Of a stretch of DNA of 24,726 nt, positions 1-6,585 are shown in pieces; position 1 is the first letter of the stretch; each line of letters starts with the position of its first letter. This DNA is from JACJYE01 sp964432875 (GTDB lineage Bacteria > Bacteroidota > Bacteroidia > Chitinophagales > Saprospiraceae). Location: contig CAYSPJ010000079.1 of NCBI GenBank assembly GCA_964432875.1, forward strand, positions 1 through 24,726. Direction: 5' to 3'. A program made the translations under genes and the position numbers. The notes under the pieces were generated by a model. That model was not told the origin of the DNA. It did no database searches and saw only the letters and a list, made by a program, of their open reading frames with translations.

Positions 1-324
1 CCCCAAGCCATTGCCTGGCAGCGGCATGGTGACATCTCGCGTGCGGGGGGTATCGGCTGGCGTTTTCAGGGACACGAGGGACGCGGGGGACGCAAGCGCT
101 TCCGCTCCCGCTCTCGCTCCGCTCGTCCGGGACGCAAGCGCTTTCCGCTTTCCCCCTTCCTGCCTTCCTGCTCGTTACGGCCTGCGGCCGTACACGGGGC
201 AAAGCGCCGGCCTGTGACCGGCGAGGGAGAGAAATATACTGTCCGCCACGCCAACAAAATCGCCAGGATACCACCACTATCCAGGGATTGCTCCCTATCT
301 TGCCCCCAGAAAACCAATGGCACC
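1..324. other. Upstream non-coding stretch with short GC-rich direct repeat
   Basis: I see no convincing gene before the channel gene at 325. Open frames here have no signal peptide or recognisable domain and look like GC-rich chance frames. A 20-base unit starting GGGACGCAAGCGCT occurs at 87-106 and again, with one extra T, at 129-149. It is separated by C/T-rich filler and preceded by further GGGAC(G) fragments, giving a small degenerate repeat. A possible stem, GCCGG(...)CCGGC, lies near 208-224. No clear promoter was found. Confidence 0.4.
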
Positions 325-1314
325 ATGAACCGTTTCCTGTTTCTACTATTGTCCTTTGCTTGGCTCGCGCCAGTACTGGCGCTCGGGCAGGCCCGCCCGG
401 CACGGGCCATCCCGCCTGATGCCGAAGTAGTACGCACCGGGGTTTACTTGATGAACCTCTACGATTTGAACATCAACGAGCACTCCTTTTATGCCGATTT
501 TTACCTCTGGTTCAAATGGAAAGGCGAACGCGACCCCATGAACATCGAGTTTGTCAACGCCATCGAGAAGTGGGGCTTCACCCAAAACGACTTCCACGAG
601 GAGCCGCTGCTGCTGGAAGATGGCTATTACTACAACGGCATGCGCATCGAAGGGCGCTTTTACCACCCCTTCGCCCTGGACGATTTCCCCCTGGACCGCC
701 ATGCCCTGGATATTTACATCGAAAACGTCGAGTACCCGGAAGACTCCCTGGTCTATCTGCCCGATACCGTGGTCAGCTTCGTCCGCGATGGCTTTGCTAT
801 ACCGGGCTGGCAGATTACCCGTGCCAGCATGCACCGCCAGGAAAATATTTACCAGACTAATTTTGGCGAAACAGGCATTAAAGCCCCCATTTTTAGCAGC
901 TTCGCCTTTAAACTCCACATCGCCCGGCCGCGCAACTATTTCCTTTTCAAGCTGATGTTGCCCCTGCTCATCGTCATTATCGCCAGCCTGGGCGCTTTGT
1001 TTATCCATCCTGCACAGCTCGACGCCCGCATCTCGCTGCCCATCGGCGGGCTGCTCACGGCAGTTTTCCTGCAGCAGTCTTACAACTCGGCTCTGCCAGA
1101 TGTAGGCTATATGGTACTGATGGATAAGATCTACCTCTTGGGCTATGCCCTCATCGTCTCCATCCTCTTGCGCGTCATCCTGGCAGCCAATAAGGTGGCT
1201 TCAACCAAAAAGAAAGAAGTGGACCTGGGCCGCCTGAAGCGGAGCGACCGGCGCATGGCTACGCTGGCTTTTTCAGCTTTTTTGTTGGGGGTGGTAGTTT
1301 TGGTTTTTGTGTAA
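325..1314 (+). CDS. Pentameric ligand-gated ion channel homologue (Cys-loop superfamily, Cys-less)
   Basis: This is a 329-residue membrane protein resembling prokaryotic pentameric ligand-gated channels (the GLIC/ELIC group). Start ATG 325 is chosen because it begins a signal peptide (MNRFLFLLLSFAWLAPVLAL); the frame upstream is not protein-like. Residues about 24-202 form the extracellular beta-sandwich. The signature stretch FPLDRHALDIYIENVEYPED corresponds to the region around the Cys-loop, but the mature ectodomain has no cysteine, as is usual in bacterial members. Four membrane segments follow: M1 about 203-228, pore-lining M2 about 234-256 (ARISLPIGGLLTAVFLQQS), M3 about 262-287 with the family-typical MDKIYLLGY, and M4 312-329. 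It is expected to assemble as a homopentamer in the inner membrane with its ligand domain in the periplasm. Ligand and ion selectivity cannot be read from the sequence. There is no operon partner; the next gene lies 188 bases downstream. Confidence 0.85.
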   Translation: MNRFLFLLLSFAWLAPVLALGQARPARAIPPDAEVVRTGVYLMNLYDLNINEHSFYADFYLWFKWKGERDPMNIEFVNAIEKWGFTQNDFHEEPLLLEDGYYYNGMRIEGRFYHPFALDDFPLDRHALDIYIENVEYPEDSLVYLPDTVVSFVRDGFAIPGWQITRASMHRQENIYQTNFGETGIKAPIFSSFAFKLHIARPRNYFLFKLMLPLLIVIIASLGALFIHPAQLDARISLPIGGLLTAVFLQQSYNSALPDVGYMVLMDKIYLLGYALIVSILLRVILAANKVASTKKKEVDLGRLKRSDRRMATLAFSAFLLGVVVLVFV

Positions 1315-1502
1315 AAGAATCGGGAGGTAAGGGGTTTTCCACCTCGGCCCCGCTAAAAACAAATAAGGCCAGCCTTGGCAGCATCTCAGGCGCAACAGAG
1401 CAGGATAAAGCCATAAGCCAACGCATGCTATGTAACATTTCACCCCGCATTACGTAAACAACCTTAGCCATTAACAAAACAACACAAAACAGATACGAAA
1501 CC

Positions 1503-2774
1503 ATGGCCAAGGTACTTATTGTTGACGACGAGCGCAGCATCCGGCGGACGTTGCGGGAAATCCTGGAATTTGAAGAATATACCGTAGAGGAAGCCGGCGA
1601 CGGGATGGAATGCCTGGAAAAACTCAAAGAAGGGCAATACGACCTCATCATCCTGGATATTAAGATGCCCAAAATGGATGGTATGGAGGTGTTGGAGCGC
1701 ATCCAGATACTCGCGCCAGATATCCCCGTCATCATGATTTCCGGCCACGCCAATATTGACACGGCGGTGGAGGCCGTCAAAAAAGGCGCTTTCGATTTCA
1801 TCTCCAAGCCACCCGATTTGAACCGCTTGCTCATCACCCTGCGCAATGCGTTGGATAAGTCGAACCTCATCTCGGAGACTAAGGTCTTGCAGCGCAAAGT
1901 GCACAAGAGCAAAGTACAAGAGATCATCGGGCAGTCATCGGCCATCGCCCAGGTTAAAGAGACCATCGAGCTGGTGGGGCCTACCGATGCCCGGGTGCTT
2001 ATCTTGGGGGCCAATGGGACGGGCAAAGAGCTGGTGGCCCGCTGGGTACATGAGCAAAGCCCGCGGGCCGGGCAGCCGATAGTGGAAGTGAACTGCGCGG
2101 CCATCCCTTCAGAACTTATCGAGAGCGAACTATTTGGCCATGAGAAGGGCGCTTTCACTTCGGCCATCAAGCAGCGCGTCGGCAAGTTCGAGCAGGCCAA
2201 TGGCGGCACCCTCTTCCTGGATGAGATCGGCGATATGAGCCTCTCGGCCCAGGCCAAAGTGCTGCGCGCCCTGCAGGAGAACCGCATCACCCGCGTGGGC
2301 GGCGACAAAGAGATCCGCGTAGACGTGCGCGTACTGGCGGCGACCAATAAAGACTTGCGCCGTGAAATCCAGGCTGGCCGCTTCCGCGAGGACCTCTACC
2401 ACCGCCTGGCCGTCATCATCATCGAAGTGCCGGCTTTGAATGAACGCCGGGAGGATATCCCCCTGCTAGCCAAACATTTTATCCAGCAAATTTGTAATGA
2501 GTATGGTACAAGCCCCAAGCAGATTACCGAGGGTGCCTTGGCTCAATTGCAAGCGGTGAACTGGACGGGCAATATCCGGGAGTTGCGCAACGTTATAGAG
2601 CGCTTAATTATCCTCAGCGGGCAAGCTATCGGTGAGATGGAAGTGCAGCGCTATGTAAAGCCAGCCGAGGCAAACCCAGGGGTGCAATGGCGCGAATTGT
2701 TGCGCCAATTTTCCGATAAGGAGGACTTGTACCAGTTTATAGAGCAAGAATTTAGCGCTATGAAAAGCGCCTGA
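1503..2774 (+). CDS. NtrC/NtrX-type sigma-54-dependent response regulator lacking a Fis HTH
   Basis: A 423-residue two-component regulator. Residues 1-120 are a receiver domain with acidic pocket D8/D9, phospho-acceptor D52 (ILDIKMP) and switch Lys102. Residues about 140-375 are the AAA+ sigma-54 activation domain: Walker A GANGTGKE (169-176), Walker B GTLFLDEIGD (235-244), and FREDLYHRL with arginine-finger candidates. The sigma-54-contacting loop reads GAFTSA (216-221) instead of the canonical GAFTGA. After the AAA+ lid the protein ends with about 45 residues (RELLRQFSDKEDLYQFIEQEF), so the usual Fis-type helix-turn-helix is absent. It should remodel RNA polymerase-sigma-54 when phosphorylated, but how it is targeted to DNA is unclear. 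No histidine kinase is adjacent. The gene is single and closes with the terminator at 2803-2831. Confidence 0.9.
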   Translation: MAKVLIVDDERSIRRTLREILEFEEYTVEEAGDGMECLEKLKEGQYDLIILDIKMPKMDGMEVLERIQILAPDIPVIMISGHANIDTAVEAVKKGAFDFISKPPDLNRLLITLRNALDKSNLISETKVLQRKVHKSKVQEIIGQSSAIAQVKETIELVGPTDARVLILGANGTGKELVARWVHEQSPRAGQPIVEVNCAAIPSELIESELFGHEKGAFTSAIKQRVGKFEQANGGTLFLDEIGDMSLSAQAKVLRALQENRITRVGGDKEIRVDVRVLAATNKDLRREIQAGRFREDLYHRLAVIIIEVPALNERREDIPLLAKHFIQQICNEYGTSPKQITEGALAQLQAVNWTGNIRELRNVIERLIILSGQAIGEMEVQRYVKPAEANPGVQWRELLRQFSDKEDLYQFIEQEFSAMKSA

Positions 2775-2802
2775 AACGATAACCAACATTAAGCAAAAAC
2801 CG

Positions 2803-2831
2803 AAGCCTGCCGTTGTTGGCAGGCTTTTTTT
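2803..2831 (+). terminator. Rho-independent terminator after the sigma-54 regulator
   Basis: The 7-bp GC-rich stem GCCTGCC (2805-2811) / GGCAGGC (2818-2824) extends by two A-T pairs to 2803-2826 around a 6-base loop. It is followed by an uninterrupted run of seven T (2825-2831). It lies 29 bases past the regulator stop codon and 60 bases before the next gene. Confidence 0.9.
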
Positions 2832-2890
2832 CGCTCTGGGCGGCCGTAAAGCCCCCGACATTGAAAAGCAACTAACTAAAAACAAGAGCT

Positions 2891-3607
2891 ATGGTAGGAG
2901 AGAATACCCATAAACAAAAGATGCGGAAATGGGGACAGATGGTAAAAGGCGAGAACTCCTGGACGATGTTCAAAGTCATTTCCGAGCTAGTCGAAGGTTT
3001 TGAAACCCTCAATGAAATCGGCCCCTGCGTATCCATCTTCGGCTCGGCGCGCACTAAGCCCGACCACCCCTACTACAAAAAAGCCGTGGACATCGCCCGG
3101 CTGCTCACCGAAGCTGGCTATGGTGTCATCACGGGCGGAGGCCCCGGCATCATGGAGGCCGGCAACAAAGGCGCCCACCTCTATGGCGGCCGCTCGGTAG
3201 GCCTCAATATCGACCTGCCTTTCGAGCAGGGCTTCAACAAATACATCGACCCAGATGCCAACCTCAGCTTTCGCTACTTCTTCGTGCGCAAGGTCATGTT
3301 TGTCAAGTATGCCCAGGCCTTCGTAGCCCTGCCCGGCGGCTTCGGTACCCTGGACGAGCTGTTCGAGACCCTTACGCTAGTGCAGACCAACAAAATCACC
3401 AAGCTCCCCGTGGTGCTGGTGGGCACCGAATTCTGGAGCGGCCTCAAAGATTGGCTCAAAAACGTGATGCTGGAGCAATACCACAACATCAGCCCGGAAG
3501 ACCTCGACCTCATGCCTATCACTGACGAGCCGGAAGAGGTAGTGCGCCTCATCAACGAATTCTATTCTGAGCAAGCCCGCGAACTGGGGCCAAATTATGA
3601 GTTGTGA
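2891..3607 (+). CDS. LOG-family protein (TIGR00730; nucleoside 5'-monophosphate phosphoribohydrolase)
   Basis: A 238-residue Rossmann-fold protein of the lysine-decarboxylase-like/LOG family. The diagnostic motifs are present: GGGPGIMEA (82-90) and PGGFGTLDE (148-156), which shape the nucleotide-binding and catalytic site. Characterised family members hydrolyse the N-glycosidic bond of nucleoside 5'-monophosphates (cytokinin ribotides in plants, AMP or related purine nucleotides in bacteria), so a cytosolic nucleotide hydrolase is expected. The basic N-terminal extension (KQKMRKWGQMVKGENSWTMFKVISE) before the core is typical of longer bacterial members. Start ATG 2891 is the first start after the upstream terminator. 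The gene stands alone; the physiological substrate cannot be assigned. Confidence 0.88.
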   Translation: MVGENTHKQKMRKWGQMVKGENSWTMFKVISELVEGFETLNEIGPCVSIFGSARTKPDHPYYKKAVDIARLLTEAGYGVITGGGPGIMEAGNKGAHLYGGRSVGLNIDLPFEQGFNKYIDPDANLSFRYFFVRKVMFVKYAQAFVALPGGFGTLDELFETLTLVQTNKITKLPVVLVGTEFWSGLKDWLKNVMLEQYHNISPEDLDLMPITDEPEEVVRLINEFYSEQARELGPNYEL

Positions 3608-4008
3608 GGCCCTGCTATTGGTAGAATCGTAGAACTGGGCCTGGCGCGATGAACCCCGTGGAATAGCGCAGCCTGCATTCCACGGGGCAAAGTGCGCAGC
3701 AGATAAGCGGTCCGAGTCATACCCTAGTGGCAATCCTGCCAGCCTCCGCATCCCGAGCACCTGCCCGGGAGCATCCAAATTCAAGAGATCAGGCCTGATA
3801 GCAGCTCTGCCTGCCCGCCAGACGGCTGCAACCACCCATTCGATGCCTTTGAGATGCCGGCGCATCCCTTTGCGGGAAACTAGAAGCCCTGTCCGCAGCG
3901 GGTAGCAGCCCTCCATGAAGCGTTATTCAGATTTTATCTGCCAACGCCAGCCCTTTTTCGACAAAATGAAAAAAGCCAGGCAACCTATGGCAGTTGCCGT
4001 ACGTTCTT
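3608..4008. other. Gene-poor 401-base stretch
   Basis: No convincing gene was found. A minus-strand frame (3377-3916) runs antisense into the LOG gene, is rich in Arg and Gly, and resembles no family I recognise. Besides the hairpin at 3654-3687 there is a perfect 12-bp palindrome ATCAGGCCTGAT at 3788-3799. Composition resembles degraded coding DNA rather than AT-rich regulatory DNA, so this may be the remains of a lost gene (inference). Confidence 0.35.
3654..3687. repeat. Perfect 11-bp inverted repeat (stable hairpin)
   Basis: CCCCGTGGAAT (3654-3664) is followed after 12 bases by its exact reverse complement ATTCCACGGGG (3677-3687). It begins 46 bases past the LOG gene stop. There is no T-tract on either side, so it is not a classical intrinsic terminator; it could be a 3'-end stabilising structure, a Rho-linked structure or a protein-binding site. 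Confidence 0.7.
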
Positions 4009-4305
4009 ATGAACGAAATTACAAACAGCAAGCAAATCATGGTCGAACAAGTCGAATCTCAACCAATACTTAAGGTTATGCAAGAGCGCGTAATGGATAT
4101 TATTAGCTGGCGGCTTAATGTGCCTGCTTCACGCATCCACCCTTACACCCGCTTCCAGGACGACCTCAACCTGGATGCAGTAGACCGCCTGCTGCTCATT
4201 GCTGAGCTCGAGAGCCGGTTCAATGTGTACCTCTCCAGTGAGGAGGTCAATGCTATCGAGACGATACACGATGCCAGCCTCTTTTTAGAGCGGCATGCGG
4301 CCTGA
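4009..4305 (+). CDS. Acyl-carrier-protein-like protein without the phosphopantetheine serine
   Basis: A 98-residue protein whose residues about 20-95 follow the acyl carrier protein pattern: an amphipathic helix I (VMQERVMDIISWRLN), the F-x-DDLNLD turn (49-56), helix II with LLLIAELESRFNVYLSSEEV, and TIHDASLFLE at the end. At the position of the DSL motif it reads D56-A57-V58, so the serine that carries 4'-phosphopantetheine in active ACPs is replaced by alanine. It therefore probably cannot be converted to holo-ACP and may act as a protein-interaction or regulatory module. ATG 4009 is preferred over the in-frame TTG 3994; ATG 4039 (MVEQVESQ) is a credible alternative. No synthase or acyltransferase gene is adjacent. 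Confidence 0.75.
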   Translation: MNEITNSKQIMVEQVESQPILKVMQERVMDIISWRLNVPASRIHPYTRFQDDLNLDAVDRLLLIAELESRFNVYLSSEEVNAIETIHDASLFLERHAA

Positions 4306-4368
4306 CCCAGCCAGGCGCTTCAGTTTTGGCGGAAAAACCTTATCTTGCCGCCAACCAATTAAAGGCCT

Positions 4369-4727
4369 ATGGGTTATGACCGAGCTATACAGCTGCAAAA
4401 CGTGGCATTGCAATTAGATTAGAGCCAGAAACCTTCTTCCACAAAGTTGGCCAGTTGTTGGGGATGCAGGATATTGACTTTGAGCAATATCCGCTTTTTT
4501 CCAGCCAATACCTGTTGCGCGGAGATGATGAGGAGTATATCCGGGCCAGCTTCCCGGAGAAAGCCCTCCAGTTTTTTACCATCGAAAAAAACTGGACCCT
4601 GGAAGGGCTGAACTACTACCTGGTTTTATATCGGAAAAATCACCTGATGCTGCCCTCCCAAGTCCTGGATTTTTACCGCAAGGGTATGCATTTACACCAT
4701 ATCCTCTCATCGGAAAGGCTTGCCTGA
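4369..4727 (+). pseudogene. Truncated or frameshifted conserved hypothetical gene
   Basis: The frame open from 4380 to the stop at 4725-4727 has family-like protein sequence from about 4419 on (RLEPETFFHKVGQLLGMQDIDF, followed by YLLRGDDEEYIRASF). That sequence begins well upstream of the first ATG in that frame (4464), so a short 88-90 residue call would cut into it. The frame is closed upstream by a stop at 4377-4379. In a different frame, ATG 4369 opens MGYDRAIQLQNVALQLD and stops at 4420-4422, exactly where the other frame becomes protein-like. This looks like a frameshift or small deletion in a gene that has also lost its N-terminal part. From memory it resembles an uncharacterised bacterial protein family with an 'RPE-FFHKIG...GYQDIDFE' pattern; no function is known. 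If translated, the intact part would start at TTG 4455 or ATG 4464. Confidence 0.5.
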
Positions 4728-4746
4728 CAAAGCCTTATGTTTTTTT
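4715..4746 (+). terminator. Probable intrinsic terminator
   Basis: AAGGCTT (4715-4721) and AAGCCTT (4730-4736) form a 7-bp stem with an 8-base loop. Three bases later comes a run of seven T (4740-4746). It overlaps the stop codon of the truncated gene and separates it from the globin-kinase gene. Confidence 0.6.
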
Positions 4747-4785
4747 AACGAATAATCTTTTGTTAAATATTGTTTTTGTGGCGAC

Positions 4786-4799
4786 TTTGCCTATCTTCA
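4786..4799 (+). promoter_or_regulatory. Candidate Bacteroidota -7 region upstream of the pseudokinase-globin gene
   Basis: TTTGCCTATCTTCA is close to the TTTGCCTATCTTTG element seen twice near 15.6 kb and contains TAtcTTca, two mismatches from TAnnTTTG. A correctly spaced TTTG -33 element is not evident (the nearest are 13 and 29 bases away), so this is weak. A start just downstream would give a leader of over 100 bases to ATG 4933. Confidence 0.3.
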
Positions 4800-4932
4800 T
4801 CCGTTTAAGGGGAAACGAAAAGCGGCTGGCTTAACCGTGGCAGTGACAAATGCCCGGGGATTTCGCACCATCCAAAAAACCGATTGCCTTATGTTTCCCG
4901 TACTGTACCTGGCCACTGGCCAAAATACATCT

Positions 4933-6573
4933 ATGAAAGCACTGCAGGAAAAGACCAATCATTTGGAAGCGCTCATTGAGCGCAATCAGCTCGAACAGGT
5001 ATTCGAAGAGCTGAAGCCGGCGCTGAAATATACCGAGTACCGCATCACGGTATCGCTCTTGCTGAGCACCTACAATGAGATACAGCAGGAGGCGTTGGCC
5101 AGCGGCATCACCAAGGAAGAGGAAAAGGCGCGTTTGGTGCAGGTCAAAAAGTCCTTGCTCCAGCTGCTCAACCACATCCGCGAGACGGAAGAGGGGGCCG
5201 TGTCAAGGGAGGAACAAGGGATACTGCAGATTACGCTGGCCAAAAACGAACAGGAATTTCAGCGCATGTTGGAGCAGCGCCTGGAAGGGCGCTATACCAA
5301 TTTGGTCAAGATATCTTCAGGCGACACGGCGGTGATCTACCGGGCCGAGCGGGTAGATGGGCTCACGGCTACGCCGCAGCTGGTGGCCATCAAGGTGATC
5401 AAGCCCATTTCCATCATTGACGACGAGAACCTGGAAAGCATCCGGGAGGACCTCAGCAAAGCCAAGCAACTTTCAGGCCTGGATGGGATTATCAGCGTCA
5501 TCGACGAGGGGGTGGATGTGCCGCCCCGCTATATCGTGACCGAATACGTGGACGGCATGCGCCTGTCGGAGCGGCTAGAGGAAGGCTGGCCTTACCAATT
5601 GCACGAAATCAAGGAGATGCTCTATACGATGGCCCGCGTTTTGTATCAAGGGCATCAGGACGGCTTGGTCCACAACAACCTCTGGCCGGCGAATATCCTG
5701 ATTGATAAGCGCAAAGGGCCGCGGCTTTCGCCTTTTCAGGTGGTGCGGGCTTCCTATTTCAAGCGTACTTTCGAGCGCATCCAGATTTTTGCCCAGTACT
5801 GGAGCCCGGAACAGGTGCATACCGATGCGGGCAGCCAGTCGTCTGACCAGTACGCCTTTGGCCTGGTCGCATTCGAACTCTTCAAAGGGCGGCCACTCTA
5901 CTACGGGGAGACGCTTTTGGAAATCCTGGGCAGGCGCCTGGCTATTGCCGAAAATCCCGGGCTCATCGAAGAGGAGTTGAAGGATACCCTCTGCCCGCCA
6001 GCATTCATTCAGGCCATCCGCCGCATGTTGAGCCAGTTGCCGGAAGAGCGCTTCGCCGATATGGAAGAAGTGTTGGAAGAAATCAAGAAAATACCCGAAA
6101 TAGCTGGGGTGGGTATTCAACACCCGGCATATAGCGCTTTGAAAAAGCTGCGCAACAGTTACAACCGCTGCCGCCGCAAGCAGGGGTTTTACGATGTATT
6201 CTACCAGGTTTTCCTCGATAAGGCACCTCATGCCCAAGAGATTTTTGATCGTGCCTGGACGGCCCGCATGGCCAAGTTTAACACTCCGGAGCAGGAGTTG
6301 TGGCACCATCAGCACAACATGCTCGATCTGGCGGTGGAGCGGATGTTGCAACACCCCAGCGTCTCAACTGAAATGGCGCGCCGCCTGCAGGCTCTGGTTA
6401 GCCAACACGCTGCCGTGGGCGTTCAGCGGGAAGATTACGCTACTTTCCTGGATTGCCTTCGCGATACGATCTGGGCCTATGATGAGGAAAACTGGCAGTC
6501 TTATGAAGAATTGGAAGCGGCCTGGGACGAGGCGACCCGCAGTAGCCTTCAGGCCATGCTAGGCCAGCCCTAG
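4933..6573 (+). CDS. EAD-like domain / pseudokinase / globin fusion protein
   Basis: A 546-residue protein of three parts, counted from ATG 4933. (1) Residues about 1-88 (KTNHLEALIERNQLEQVFEEL ... GITKEEEKARLVQVKKSLLQLL) resemble the helical effector-associated domain 11 type that couples sensors to effectors in bacterial conflict systems. (2) Residues about 120-390 follow the Ser/Thr protein kinase fold: VAIK Lys154, TEYVDG hinge, SPE (291-293), SSDQYAFGLVAFEL. The catalytic HRD is HNN (247-249) and DFG is replaced by SPFQ (266-269), so it should be catalytically dead or strongly atypical. (3) Residues about 398-543 match a globin: FYDVFYQVFL helix B, QHAAVGVQREDY with candidate proximal heme ligand His492, and EAAWDEA near the end. 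ATG 4933 begins recognisable sequence; in-frame GTG 4837 and ATG 4891 are alternatives. Expected to be a cytosolic heme or gas sensor passing its signal through protein contacts (inference). Confidence 0.8.
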   Translation: MKALQEKTNHLEALIERNQLEQVFEELKPALKYTEYRITVSLLLSTYNEIQQEALASGITKEEEKARLVQVKKSLLQLLNHIRETEEGAVSREEQGILQITLAKNEQEFQRMLEQRLEGRYTNLVKISSGDTAVIYRAERVDGLTATPQLVAIKVIKPISIIDDENLESIREDLSKAKQLSGLDGIISVIDEGVDVPPRYIVTEYVDGMRLSERLEEGWPYQLHEIKEMLYTMARVLYQGHQDGLVHNNLWPANILIDKRKGPRLSPFQVVRASYFKRTFERIQIFAQYWSPEQVHTDAGSQSSDQYAFGLVAFELFKGRPLYYGETLLEILGRRLAIAENPGLIEEELKDTLCPPAFIQAIRRMLSQLPEERFADMEEVLEEIKKIPEIAGVGIQHPAYSALKKLRNSYNRCRRKQGFYDVFYQVFLDKAPHAQEIFDRAWTARMAKFNTPEQELWHHQHNMLDLAVERMLQHPSVSTEMARRLQALVSQHAAVGVQREDYATFLDCLRDTIWAYDEENWQSYEELEAAWDEATRSSLQAMLGQP

Positions 6574-6585
6574 GCCTGTCCGGGC

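Noticed and set aside
346..1008. 220-codon minus-strand frame opposite the ion channel gene
   Set aside because: It is a shadow of the channel gene; the sense strand has signal peptide, domain motifs and membrane helices.
3377..3916. 179-codon minus-strand open frame over the end of the LOG gene and the gene-poor stretch
   Set aside because: Half of it is antisense to a well-supported gene, and the rest is Arg/Gly-rich with no recognisable motif.
3966..4073. 35-codon frame starting MKKARQPMAV before the ACP-like gene
   Set aside because: It overlaps the ACP-like gene in another frame and has no supporting signal.
5575..6354. 259-codon minus-strand frame opposite the pseudokinase-globin gene
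   Set aside because: The sense frame carries continuous kinase and globin features; the antisense frame has none.
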